Assembly (NCBI RefSeq): GCF_013283645.1
Contig: NZ_JABEKV010000002.1
Span: 1,123,798-1,187,797 of the forward strand
Length of the DNA: 64,000 nt
Direction: 5' to 3'
Source of the DNA: Sinorhizobium psoraleae
GTDB taxonomy: Bacteria > Pseudomonadota > Alphaproteobacteria > Rhizobiales > Rhizobiaceae
In this document: positions 53,730 through 62,335 of the stretch, piece after piece
Layout: each line of letters begins with the position of its first letter
Position numbering within the stretch: the stretch's first letter is position 1
Translations under genes and position numbers: made by a program
Notes under the pieces: generated by a model
Databases searched by the model: none
Told to the model about the DNA's origin: nothing
Seen by the model: the letters and a program-made list of their open reading frames with translations, nothing else

Positions 53730-54104
53730 TTGAAACCAGCGAAAATCAAGACTGCTGCCGCAGCAGTGCTATTCACCGCCGGGATGGGGTTGGTCTCGGT
53801 ATCCGATAGTCAGGCAGCAGGGTCCGCTTGCGGCGGTGCATCCTGGTATGCCCTCTCATCCAAGACTGCGTCCGGCGAAAGAATGAATGCCGCCCGCCTC
53901 ACCGCCGCTCACCGCAGCCTCAAGTTCGGCACCAAGGTCCAGGTCACCAACAAGCGGAACGGCAAGACCGTCGTCGTTCGCATCAACGATCGCGGTCCCT
54001 TCATTCGCGGCCGGGTGATCGATCTCTCCAAAGCCGCCGCTTCGCAGATCGGCATGATCCGGTCCGGAACCGCCAGTATCTGTTACCGCGTCATCAATTC
54101 GTGA
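53730..54104 (+). CDS. RlpA-like double-psi beta-barrel secreted protein
   Basis: A 124-residue protein with a signal peptide ([20 protein letters not shown].., cut near QAA-GSA, residue 30) and a single RlpA-like DPBB domain: [38 protein letters not shown] with HRSLKFGT, and [24 protein letters not shown], the RlpA hallmark with the RIND-RGPF segment and D. Larger RlpA proteins cut denuded peptidoglycan glycans at the septum; this short form lacks the SPOR domain. It starts with TTG, after GGGGG; downstream of the A/T-rich gap. Confidence 0.88.
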   Translation: MKPAKIKTAAAAVLFTAGMGLVSVSDSQAAGSACGGASWYALSSKTASGERMNAARLTAAHRSLKFGTKVQVTNKRNGKTVVVRINDRGPFIRGRVIDLSKAAASQIGMIRSGTASICYRVINS

Positions 54105-54241
54105 TCCGCCAATACTTCCGCCCGATTCTCGCACCGGGCGGATTTGCTTACGGGAACTGTCGGTCTCCCGTATTTATGCCGCTTCCGTCTTGCTCTTCGA
54201 CCCCATCGCCGCTACCACGGCGGAAAAGGAGTTCATCGAAG

Positions 54242-55531
54242 ATGCGATTGGGCGGAAGACTCGCCGGGGCCATCGAGGTTCTTGACGATATAGAGAAGCG
54301 GAAGCGTCCCGTCGCCGACGCACTCAAGGACTGGGGTCTTTCCCACCGCTTCGCCGGATCGGGCGACCGCGCGGCCATCGGCAACATCGTCTACGATGCG
54401 CTGCGGATGAAACTCTCCCACGCCTATCTGATGGATAGCGACAGCGCGACAGCGCTTGGCCATGCGGTCATGTACCGGCAGTGGGGCTTTACCACGGATA
54501 CGCTTGCGGCGGAGCTCGCCGACGACAAGTTCGCGCCGGAGTCCCCTTCGGCGGGGATGATGAACGCCTTTGCCGAGCGCCGGCTCGAAGACGCGCCCCT
54601 CCACGTGCAGGCGGACATTCCGGAATGGACGCAGGCTTCCTTCGAGGAGAACTTTTCTGAGAACTGGCTCGCGGAAGCCCAGGCGCTTGCTGGCCGGCCG
54701 ACGCTCGACCTGCGCGTCAACACGCTGAAGGCGAGCCGTGAGAAGGTCCTGAAGGCACTCGAGCGGAGCGGCGCCGAGCCCGCAACGATTGCGCGCCACG
54801 GCGTGCGCATTCCGGCCGGCGAAGGCGCTTCGCGGCTGCCGAACGTGACGGCGGAAATCTCGTTCCAGAAGGGCTGGTTCGAGGTCCAGGACGAGGGCTC
54901 GCAGATCGTTGCCGATCTCGTCTTCCCGCACGAAGGCGAGCAGGTGCTCGACTACTGCGCCGGCGGCGGCGGCAAGACGCTCGCCATGTCGGCGGCGATG
55001 AACAACAAGGGCCAGGTCCATGCCTATGACACCGATCGCAAGCGGCTGGCGCCGATCATCGAACGGCTGAAGCGCGCCGGCACCCGCAATGTGCAGGTGC
55101 ACGAATCGGCGGAGGCCTTGGCGCCGCTTGCGGGGCGCTTCGATCGCGTGCTTGTCGATGCGCCCTGCACCGGCACCGGTACGTGGCGACGCCGCCCGGA
55201 CACGAAATGGCGCCTCACGCAAAAGAACCTAGAGGAGAGGTTGGCGCAGCAGGAGGAAGCGCTCGCAAGCGCCGCCCAGTTCGTCCGCCCGGGCGGCCAT
55301 CTGGTTTACGTGACCTGTTCGGTGCTTCCCGAGGAGAACGAGTCGCAGGTCTATGGTTTCTGCGAGGACAACCCGGAATTCGAAATCCTCTCGGCCGCCG
55401 ACACATGGGCAACACTCTTCGGCACCGACAAGCCGCAGCCGTGGTCCGCCGACATGAAGACGGTCACGCTGACACCCGCTTCGACCGGAACCGACGGCTT
55501 CTTCTTCTGCCTTATGGGCCGCAAGGCATAG
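54242..55531 (+). CDS. RsmB/NOP-family RNA (cytosine-C5) methyltransferase
   Basis: A 429-residue SAM-dependent RNA methyltransferase. The C-terminal half is the catalytic domain: LDYCAGGGGKTLAMSAAMNN near residue 236 (SAM motif), VLVDAPCTGTGTWRRRPDTKW near residue 302 with the PC dipeptide, and VYVTCSVLPEENESQV near residue 353 with the catalytic TC motif. The N-terminal half (about 1-140) is helical and RsmB-like. Whether it acts on 16S rRNA C967 or another site cannot be told. The ATG at 54242 begins MRLGGRLAGAIEVLDDIEKR. Confidence 0.94.
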   Translation: MRLGGRLAGAIEVLDDIEKRKRPVADALKDWGLSHRFAGSGDRAAIGNIVYDALRMKLSHAYLMDSDSATALGHAVMYRQWGFTTDTLAAELADDKFAPESPSAGMMNAFAERRLEDAPLHVQADIPEWTQASFEENFSENWLAEAQALAGRPTLDLRVNTLKASREKVLKALERSGAEPATIARHGVRIPAGEGASRLPNVTAEISFQKGWFEVQDEGSQIVADLVFPHEGEQVLDYCAGGGGKTLAMSAAMNNKGQVHAYDTDRKRLAPIIERLKRAGTRNVQVHESAEALAPLAGRFDRVLVDAPCTGTGTWRRRPDTKWRLTQKNLEERLAQQEEALASAAQFVRPGGHLVYVTCSVLPEENESQVYGFCEDNPEFEILSAADTWATLFGTDKPQPWSADMKTVTLTPASTGTDGFFFCLMGRKA

Positions 55532-55560
55532 TTACGGGCTGCGCCCGGAGAAGTGGCAGA

Positions 55561-55591
55561 TTGAAAACATTCTAAACTATACACTTTGACA
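55561..55591 (+). promoter_or_regulatory. Candidate iron-response (ICE/Irr-like) box and -35 upstream of imelysin operon
   Basis: TTGAAAA-CA-TTCTAAA (55561-55576): the right half matches the TTCTAAA half of the Irr/ICE motif exactly and the left half at 5 of 7. A -35-like TTGACA follows at 55586-55591. Suggests iron-dependent control; the match is by eye only. Confidence 0.35.
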
Positions 55592-55680
55592 CAAGTTTAC
55601 TTTTGGTCCATGAAAAGTTCGCTTTAGGGGGGCCCGGAGAGACCTTGCTCGCGGCCCTGGAAGAAGCAAAGGAGAGGGTC

Positions 55681-56961
55681 ATGACCAAGAATTTCATCCG
55701 CGCCGCCGCGCTAGCGCTCATGACGGCCACATCGGCGCTGGCGCTGCACCCGGCGAATGCCGCCACCGACGCCGCCGCGGTCGTCAAGCACTATGCTGCC
55801 GTTGCACATGCCAAATACCGGGACGCGCTGACGACGGCCGAAGCACTCGACAAGGCGGTCGACGCGCTGATCGCAGGCCCGAGCGAAGACACCGTGAAGG
55901 CCGCGCGCGAAGCTTGGCTCAAGGCGCGTAACCCCTATCAGGAAACCGAGGTCTACCGTTTCGGCAATACGATCGTCGATGAGTGGGAAGGCAAGGTGAA
56001 CGCCTGGCCGCTCGACGAGGGCCTGATCGACTATGTCGATGCGAGCTACGGCACCGAAAGCGACGAGAACGCTCTCTTCGTCGCCAACGTGATCGCCAAC
56101 AAGACGATCAAGATCGACGGCAAGGATGTCGACGCGACGAATATTACCCCGGAATTCCTGTCCGGGACGCTGCAGGAAGCAGGCGGCATTGAGGCGAACG
56201 TCGCGACTGGCTACCACGCGATCGAATTCCTGCTCTGGGGACAGGACCTGAACGGCACTGGCGCTGGCGCCGGCAACCGCTCCTATACCGACTTCGACAC
56301 CAAAACCTGCACGAACGGCAGCTGCGATCGCCGCGCCGCCTACCTGAAGGCGGCCTCCAGCCTGCTCGTCGCGGACCTCAAGGAGATGGTCGCCAACTGG
56401 ACGCCGGACGGGGCTGCCACCAAGGCAGTCGAGGCCGATCCGAAGGCTGGCCTTGCCGCCATTCTCACCGGCATGGGCTCGCTTTCCTACGGGGAACTCG
56501 CCGGCGAGCGCATGAAGCTCGGCCTATTGCTGCATGATCCGGAAGAAGAACACGATTGCTTCTCGGACAACACGCACAACTCGCATCTCCATGACGCGAT
56601 CGGCATCCAGTCCGCCTATACCGGCGAATATACCCGTGTCGACGGCACGAAGCTGACCGGCCCCTCGCTTTCCGAACTCGTTGCCGCAAAGGACGCGACC
56701 CTCGACAAGGAAATGAAGGACAATCTCGCCGCCGCCGTCGAAAAGATGCAGGCGATGGCCAAGCGTGCCGAAACGGTCGAGGCCTACGACCAGATGATCG
56801 GCGAAGGCAACGCCGAGGGCAATGCCACCGTGCAGGCAGCGATCGATGGCCTCGTCGCGCAGGCGAAGACCGTCGAACGCGTCATTGCATCGCTCGACCT
56901 CGGCACGATCGAGCTTGAAGGTTCCGACAGCCTGGATAATCCTGGCGCCGTCTTCCAATAA
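55681..56961 (+). CDS. Imelysin-family (iron-regulated, IrpA-like) periplasmic protein
   Basis: A 426-residue periplasmic protein with a signal peptide (MTKNFIRAAALALMTATSAL.., cut near residue 28, NAA). The imelysin/insulin-cleaving-like domain is shown by the GxHxxE signature in ATGYHAIEFLLWGQDLNG near residue 175, WPLDEGLIDYVDASYG near residue 112, ETEVYRFGN and DCFSDNTHNSHLHDAIGI near residue 297. Imelysin proteins bind iron or haem in uptake systems; peptidase activity is doubtful for most. AAAGGAGAGGTC precedes the ATG. It starts a locus with a di-haem protein, a second imelysin and a DUF1513 protein. A 7-base GC-rich hairpin (56972-56995) follows. Confidence 0.94.
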   Translation: MTKNFIRAAALALMTATSALALHPANAATDAAAVVKHYAAVAHAKYRDALTTAEALDKAVDALIAGPSEDTVKAAREAWLKARNPYQETEVYRFGNTIVDEWEGKVNAWPLDEGLIDYVDASYGTESDENALFVANVIANKTIKIDGKDVDATNITPEFLSGTLQEAGGIEANVATGYHAIEFLLWGQDLNGTGAGAGNRSYTDFDTKTCTNGSCDRRAAYLKAASSLLVADLKEMVANWTPDGAATKAVEADPKAGLAAILTGMGSLSYGELAGERMKLGLLLHDPEEEHDCFSDNTHNSHLHDAIGIQSAYTGEYTRVDGTKLTGPSLSELVAAKDATLDKEMKDNLAAAVEKMQAMAKRAETVEAYDQMIGEGNAEGNATVQAAIDGLVAQAKTVERVIASLDLGTIELEGSDSLDNPGAVFQ

Positions 56962-57007
56962 GCGAAAAGGCGGGCCGCTCCGAAAGGTGCGGCCCGGCCC
57001 AAGTCCA

Positions 57008-58840
57008 ATGCATGTGACCTCCCGCCTCCTAGCGCTGCCGCTTGCCGCGCTCATCAGCGTCACCGCAACCGCAGCGACGACGGGCGACGGTCCCGGCCTC
57101 GCCGTCAATGCGGAATTCCAACGGATTGCAACGGCTGAAATCGGGAAAGGCGGAGTCGATACCCCCCTCTGCCCTGCCGGGCATCTCCCCCACAAGGGGG
57201 GAGATTGGCCGCAGGCAAAGCATTGCCTGACGGCGAGTGCACAAGTGCCGGGGTGGTCGCATTCAACGATACAAGCCGCGAGTAATCGGGTGAGCGAGGC
57301 ATCGCCGCTGGCCGATCTCCCTCCTTGTGGGGGAGATGCCCGGCAGGGCAGAGGGGGGTGTAGCGCCGGGCAGGTAGCAGACAATCAGATCTCGTCTCGC
57401 CCCGAACGCCAAGACCTTTCCGAGCGCGACCGCGAGCGTGTGCTGATCGTCACCCAGCCGACGACGGATTTCTCCAAGGCCGAACAGTTCGAGGCCCTTT
57501 CCGCCGGCGCCACAACAACGATTGCGCCGATCGACCGGAAGGCGTTCTCCCAATTCTCGGCGAACCTGGCCTTCGAAGACGAGCAGAACTTCAAGCTCGG
57601 CAAGGCGCTATTCGAGAAGCTCTGGGTTTCGTCGCCCTCGTCTACGCAGGCCTCCGACGGACTCGGCCCGCTCTACAACGCCCGCGCCTGCGAGAGCTGT
57701 CATCCCCGCGATGGGCGCGGCCGGCCGCCGGAAGGAATGTCGGACGCAACCTCGATGTTTTATCGCCTTGCCCGTGCACCGCGCGACGACGCCGAACGGC
57801 AGGCGATCGCGTCCCATGCCACTCTCAATTTTCCCGATCCTGTCTACGGCACGCAGCTTCAGGACAGTGCCGTGCCAGGGATCGCAGCCGAAGGGCGCGT
57901 CACCATCGGCTACACGGAAGCGCAGGTGACGCTTGCGGGCGGCGAACGCGTTTCCCTGCGCAAACCACATTACGCGGTCGCGGACCTTGCCTATGGTCCG
58001 CTCGATCCGGCGACGACGCTCTCACCGCGCGTCGCCTCGCCGATGATCGGTCTCGGACTGATCGAAGCGATCCACGAGGCCAATATTCTGGCGCGTGCAG
58101 ATGCCGACGACCGCGACGGGGACGGCATCAGCGGGCGGCCCGCCCTGCTCCGCGACGCCAAAACCGGAGCCATGGTGCTGGGTCGCTTCGGCTGGAAGGC
58201 GCAGAGCGCGTCGCTGCGCCGCCAGGCCGCCGATGCCTTCGCCATCGACATCGGCATTTCCAGCCCGGACAACGACCGCAGCCATGGCGATTGCACCGAC
58301 GCGCAGACCGACTGCCTCGCGCTCCCCGTCGGCGTTCAAGAACGGCTCGGTCCCGTCGAGGCACCCGAGCCGGTGCTTGGTCTCGTGACCTTCTATGCCT
58401 CCAATCTGGCCGTGCCCGCCCGCCGCAAGGCAAGCTTCCCGGAAACGCTTAAGGGAAAGCAGCTCTTCTACGAATCCGGCTGCACGGCTTGCCATACGCC
58501 GAAATTCGTGACCCGGCGCGATGCGCCGCACAAGGAGCAGGCGTTCCAGTTGATCTGGCCCTATTCGGATTTCCTGCTGCACGACATGGGTGAAGGTCTC
58601 GCAGACGGCCAGCAAGTCGGCGTCGCCGATGGCCGCGAGTGGCGCACGCCGCCGCTCTGGGGGATCGGATTGACGCAAACCGTCAGCGGCCACACCTACT
58701 TCCTCCACGATGGCCGCGCCCGCAATCTAACCGAGGCCATTCTTTGGCACGGCGGTGAAGCAGAAAAGGCACGGAACGGCTTTGCCAGCCTGCCGAAGGA
58801 AGACCGTGAAGCCCTGATCACATTCCTGGAGTCCCTCTGA
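57008..58840 (+). CDS. Di-haem oxidoreductase-like (DUF1111) protein with in-frame MITE-like insertion
   Basis: A 610-residue periplasmic protein with a signal peptide (MHVTSRLLALPLAALISVTA.., cut near residue 23) and two c-type haem motifs: ARACESCHPRDGRG near residue 228 and SGCTACHTPKFV near residue 492, of the DUF1111/'thiol oxidoreductase' group linked to imelysin. Residues 52-118 come from a 201-base inverted-repeat element (57162-57362) that is in frame and has no stop; removing it joins GGVD to SAGQVADNQ. The ATG at 57008 follows only a weak ribosome site. It overlaps the next gene by one base (TGATG). Probably accepts electrons in iron handling; inference. Confidence 0.9.
   Translation: MHVTSRLLALPLAALISVTATAATTGDGPGLAVNAEFQRIATAEIGKGGVDTPLCPAGHLPHKGGDWPQAKHCLTASAQVPGWSHSTIQAASNRVSEASPLADLPPCGGDARQGRGGCSAGQVADNQISSRPERQDLSERDRERVLIVTQPTTDFSKAEQFEALSAGATTTIAPIDRKAFSQFSANLAFEDEQNFKLGKALFEKLWVSSPSSTQASDGLGPLYNARACESCHPRDGRGRPPEGMSDATSMFYRLARAPRDDAERQAIASHATLNFPDPVYGTQLQDSAVPGIAAEGRVTIGYTEAQVTLAGGERVSLRKPHYAVADLAYGPLDPATTLSPRVASPMIGLGLIEAIHEANILARADADDRDGDGISGRPALLRDAKTGAMVLGRFGWKAQSASLRRQAADAFAIDIGISSPDNDRSHGDCTDAQTDCLALPVGVQERLGPVEAPEPVLGLVTFYASNLAVPARRKASFPETLKGKQLFYESGCTACHTPKFVTRRDAPHKEQAFQLIWPYSDFLLHDMGEGLADGQQVGVADGREWRTPPLWGIGLTQTVSGHTYFLHDGRARNLTEAILWHGGEAEKARNGFASLPKEDREALITFLESL
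57160..57362. mobile_element. TA-flanked inverted-repeat element (MITE-like) inserted in frame in DUF1111 gene
   Basis: Arms of about 50 bases, at 57160-57212 and 57308-57362, are near-perfect reverse complements (CCCCCCTCTGCCCTGCCGGG at the outer left end, mirrored at the right), enclosing about 95 bases. TA flanks both ends (57160-57161 and 57361-57362), as with IS630/Tc1-type target duplications. It holds no gene of its own. Element plus one TA copy is 201 bases, a multiple of three. Confidence 0.85.
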
Positions 58841-59967
58841 TGCGCCTTTGGCATTTCCTGGCACTCGGCCTTCTCCTCATGGCGCACGCCACCATGCCGG
58901 CGGCAGCGCAGGAGGGAACCGCGCTCTCGCCGCGTGTGCTTGACGAGGCTGCCCTGCCGGGCGTCATGGCGAAGGCCGTGGACGACTTCGTCATTCCCGG
59001 CTATCGCGACCTATCGCACTCAACGGCCCTCCTCGTCGAAGCAACGTCGATGCTTTGCCGCGCCCCGTCCGAGCCAGCGCTCGAGACGACGCGAGCAGCT
59101 TTTTCCGGCGTCGTTCGGAAATGGTCGGCGATCGAAATCGTCCGCCTGGGGCCGGCGCTGGAGCAGAACCGGTTCGAGCGGTTCCTGTTCTATCCCGATC
59201 GCAAGAGTACCGGCCTCAAGCAGGTACAGGCCATTCTTGCCAAGGGCGACGAGACAGCAACGGAACCGGGCCGCCTCAAGACAAAGAGCGTCGCGGTGCA
59301 GGGGCTCGGCGCGCTTGAATACGTCCTTTACGGCACCGGAGCCGAGGTGCTCGCCGGGAAGAACGGCGATTTCCGCTGCCGTTACGGCCACGCGATATCG
59401 CAGAACCTGAAGGCGATCGCCGGCGAATTGCTTGCCGCATGGGAAAAACCGGACGGTATACAGGCGGCCTGGAAGAAACCCGGACCCGGCAATCCGCTCT
59501 TCCGCGACAACAAGGAGGCCGCGACCGAGCTGCTCGGCGTCCTGGTCCACAGCGTCGAGATGGTGAAGGACCAGCGGCTGCGACCCTTTTATGCTGGGGC
59601 AATCGACGGGAAGCGGGACGAGGGTCGTCCGAAGCTCGCCATCTACTGGCGCTCGGAAAATACGATGCCATCGATCTCGGTGAATCTCCGGGCGCTGCAG
59701 ATGCTCTTCAACACGGCCGGGATGGAAAGCCTGCTTCCCGCCGACAGCCGCTCGATCGCCGGCTCGGTAAACTTCCTGTTCAAGTCATTGATCGACGCAG
59801 CGGACCGCATCGATGGTCCGATCGATGCGGCCCTTGCCGACGGAAAACAGCGGGCCACGCTCGATTTCATCGCGCTCAACACGGCCGACCTGCTCGACAG
59901 GCTGAACCGGGACTTCGGCGGCGCGATCGGACTTGGAGCCGGCTTTTCGTTCGCCGACGGCGATTGA
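58840..59967 (+). CDS. Imelysin-family periplasmic protein (second copy)
   Basis: A 375-residue protein with a signal peptide (MRLWHFLALGLLLMAHATMP.., cut near AAAQ, residue 24). It belongs to the imelysin group by VDDFVIPGYRDLSHSTALLV near residue 48, VRKWSAIEIVRLGP near residue 93, RFERFLFYPDRK and GLGALEYVLYGTG near residue 151; the GxHxxE motif of the first imelysin is replaced by GALEYV, so a His may be missing. It overlaps the DUF1111 gene by one base (TGATG), so the two are translated together. Operons of imelysin, DUF1111 and imelysin are known in other Proteobacteria, such as Pseudomonas. Confidence 0.93.
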   Translation: MRLWHFLALGLLLMAHATMPAAAQEGTALSPRVLDEAALPGVMAKAVDDFVIPGYRDLSHSTALLVEATSMLCRAPSEPALETTRAAFSGVVRKWSAIEIVRLGPALEQNRFERFLFYPDRKSTGLKQVQAILAKGDETATEPGRLKTKSVAVQGLGALEYVLYGTGAEVLAGKNGDFRCRYGHAISQNLKAIAGELLAAWEKPDGIQAAWKKPGPGNPLFRDNKEAATELLGVLVHSVEMVKDQRLRPFYAGAIDGKRDEGRPKLAIYWRSENTMPSISVNLRALQMLFNTAGMESLLPADSRSIAGSVNFLFKSLIDAADRIDGPIDAALADGKQRATLDFIALNTADLLDRLNRDFGGAIGLGAGFSFADGD

Positions 59968-60179
59968 CCGGTTTCAGAGAGCTGTCGGGCGCTCAGGTTG
60001 ACAAGTCGGCCCTTTGGGCGCAAAGGGCATTCCGTGTCCGTCTTCGGGCATGTTTCACCATAAGGATCAACCGGAAATGAACCCCGACAGTCGAAGTCGA
60101 GCCTTCATGCTCACGGCCGTCCGGTCCTGATTGATCAGGGCTTCGGGCGGTCGGACGACTTGGCCCCATGGAGCCCCAA

Positions 60180-61169
60180 ATGCTGCGCATCTACAAAAGC
60201 CAGAACAGCCATCTCGTGCTCGTCGATCTCCTCAACGGTCTGGCTTCGCCGGAGCCGGTGATCTGGTTCGACCTCTTCAATCCTTCCGCCGAGGAGACGC
60301 GGCTCGTCGAGGACAGGCTGGCAATCGCGATCCCTACACGGGACGAGATGCAGGAAATCGAACTTTCCGATCGCCTCTATCAGGAAGACGGCGCCGAGTT
60401 CATGACGATGACCGCGGCGGCGAAACTCGACAGCGACTATCCGGCCAAAGTGCCGGTGACGTTCATTCTCAAGGGAACGAGTCTCGTCACGGTACGTCAC
60501 GCCGATCCGAAGTCGTTTCAGGTCTACGCCAACCGGATCCAGAAGCCGAACGGAGCGGCGTGCGAAACCGGCGAACTCGTGATGCTCGGACTGCTCGAGG
60601 CGATGATCGACCGCACGGCGGACGCACTGGAGCGCGCCGGCAACGAGGTCGATGCGATCTCGCGCGAAGTCTTCCGAAAGTCGAACGCCAGCGCCACCAA
60701 GAAGACGCGCGACCTGCAATCGCTGATCGAGCAGATCGGTCAGAAGGGCGACCTGTTGACGATCATTCGCGAAAGCCTGGTCAGCGTCGGCAGGCTCGTC
60801 GCCTATCACGTCGCGATCGAGGGAAATGGTCAGCGTAAGGCGGCAAAGGAGAGCCGTCAGCGGGTCAAGCTGATCCAGCGCGACGCGACTTCACTCGGTG
60901 ATCACGCGCTGTTTCTCTCGAACAAGATCAATTTCCTGCTCGACGCGACGCTCGGACTCATAAATCTCGAACAGAACCAGATCATTAAGATCTTCTCGGT
61001 GGCTGCTGTCGTGTTCCTGCCGCCGACGCTGGTCGCCTCGATCTACGGCATGAATTTCGACGTGATGCCGGAGTTGAAATGGCAGCTCGGCTACCCCTAC
61101 GCACTATCCATGATGGTGCTTTCGGCTTTGCTGCCCTTTCTCTATTTCAAACGCCGGGGCTGGCTGTAA
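60180..61169 (+). CDS. CorA-family divalent metal cation transporter
   Basis: A 329-residue protein with a long soluble N-terminal domain and two C-terminal membrane segments. The CorA hallmark YGMNF lies near residue 289 (PTLVASIYGMNFDVMPELKW) at the end of the first segment, and the C-terminus reads FLYFKRRGWL. CorA channels import Mg2+; some relatives (ZntB) move zinc. It starts at ATG 60180 (MLRIYKSQNSHL); an ATG 12 bases upstream is an alternative and neither has a strong ribosome site. It lies 212 bases after the second imelysin gene and before the DUF1513 gene, an unusual place for CorA. Confidence 0.93.
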   Translation: MLRIYKSQNSHLVLVDLLNGLASPEPVIWFDLFNPSAEETRLVEDRLAIAIPTRDEMQEIELSDRLYQEDGAEFMTMTAAAKLDSDYPAKVPVTFILKGTSLVTVRHADPKSFQVYANRIQKPNGAACETGELVMLGLLEAMIDRTADALERAGNEVDAISREVFRKSNASATKKTRDLQSLIEQIGQKGDLLTIIRESLVSVGRLVAYHVAIEGNGQRKAAKESRQRVKLIQRDATSLGDHALFLSNKINFLLDATLGLINLEQNQIIKIFSVAAVVFLPPTLVASIYGMNFDVMPELKWQLGYPYALSMMVLSALLPFLYFKRRGWL

Positions 61170-61246
61170 CGCGATTATCTGTTACACCCAATGGGGATCG
61201 GCGGCAGCATCATCGCCGCCATCGTCCCGTTTACGACAAGACGCGC

Positions 61247-62329
61247 ATGAACGCGAAAAGCCTCATCGACCGACGCAGCTTCATCAAAATGGCAGGTGCC
61301 GCCTGGGTGGCGACGCTTGCCCCGCGTGCTGTCTTTGCGCTCGAACGCGCGGATGCCGTCTTCGCTTCGGCCTTCATGGACCCGGACGGCAGCTACGGTG
61401 TCGCGACGCTCACGGAAGAGGGCGAAATCGTCGACCGGACGCTGCTGCCGGCGCGTGCTCACGGCATGACGTTCTCTCCGGAAAGCCGCCGGGCAGTCGC
61501 CTTTGCCCGCCGGCCGGGTACCTATGCCGTGATCTTTTCGCCGGGCGGCACGGCCGAGCCGGTCGTCATCACCGCCGCCGAGGGTCGGCATTTCTTTGGC
61601 CACGGCTGTTTTTCCGCCGACGGGCGCTTGCTTTACGCCACCGAGAACGACTTTTCCGCCAATCGCGGCATGGTCGGCGTCTACGACGGGACCAAGGGAT
61701 TTGCCCGGATCGGAGAATTTCCGACCTATGGCATCGGACCGCATGACATGACGCTTGCCGCCGACCGGAGGACGCTCGCGGTCGCCAATGGCGGCATAGA
61801 GACCCATCCGGCCTTCGGACGCACCAAGCTCAACCTCGATCAAATGGAGCCGAGTCTCACGCTCGTCGACACCCTCACGGGCGCGCTCATCGAAAGGCAC
61901 GTGCTGCCGAAGGAGCTTAGCCGGCTTTCGACCCGGCACGTGGACATCGATGCCGAGGGAAAAATCTGGTTCGCCTGCCAGTACGAAGGGGCGCGCAACG
62001 AGCTGCCACCGCTCGTCGGCCACTTTTCCCCGGGCGAAGACCTGGCCTTCCTCACCCTCCCCGAGCGGACGACCGAAGCGCTCGCGAACTATGTCGGCGC
62101 AATCGCCGTCAACCGCCGCGAAGGGCTCATCGGCCTGACTTCCCCGAAAGGCAATGTCGCCGTTACGCTCGATGCCCGGACGGGCTCCGTTTTGAAGCAA
62201 GAAGTCATCGCCGAGGCCGCAGGCGTCGCCGCGGCCGCGCACGGATTCGCCGTTTCCTCGTATGACGGGCGCTTCAAGGAGCGCAAAAGCGCCGTTGCCT
62301 GGGACCAGCATATCGTCAGATTGGGATAG
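61247..62329 (+). CDS. DUF1513-family periplasmic beta-propeller-like protein
   Basis: A 360-residue protein with a Tat-type signal (KSLIDRRSFIKMAGAAWVAT, with RRSF then a hydrophobic stretch, cut near residue 30). The rest is rich in repeated blade-like segments (HFFGHGCFSADGRLLYATEN, FPTYGIGPHDMTLAADRRTL, LSTRHVDIDAEGKIWFACQ), typical of DUF1513, which always accompanies imelysin/DUF1111 iron operons. Tat export suggests it folds or binds a cofactor in the cytoplasm first. It is the last gene of the imelysin locus as read here, separated from the rest by the CorA gene. Confidence 0.92.
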   Translation: MNAKSLIDRRSFIKMAGAAWVATLAPRAVFALERADAVFASAFMDPDGSYGVATLTEEGEIVDRTLLPARAHGMTFSPESRRAVAFARRPGTYAVIFSPGGTAEPVVITAAEGRHFFGHGCFSADGRLLYATENDFSANRGMVGVYDGTKGFARIGEFPTYGIGPHDMTLAADRRTLAVANGGIETHPAFGRTKLNLDQMEPSLTLVDTLTGALIERHVLPKELSRLSTRHVDIDAEGKIWFACQYEGARNELPPLVGHFSPGEDLAFLTLPERTTEALANYVGAIAVNRREGLIGLTSPKGNVAVTLDARTGSVLKQEVIAEAAGVAAAAHGFAVSSYDGRFKERKSAVAWDQHIVRLG

Positions 62330-62335
62330 CCGCGA

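Noticed and set aside
56972..56995. Terminator after the first imelysin gene
   Set aside because: The 7-base GC-rich stem lacks a T-run, and the next gene follows closely in the same orientation, so it is more likely a transcript-processing or stability hairpin.
57008..58840. Pseudogene call for the di-haem protein because of the inserted element
   Set aside because: The insertion keeps the frame, both CxxCH haem motifs and the one-base overlap with the next gene are intact, and no stop or frameshift was found.
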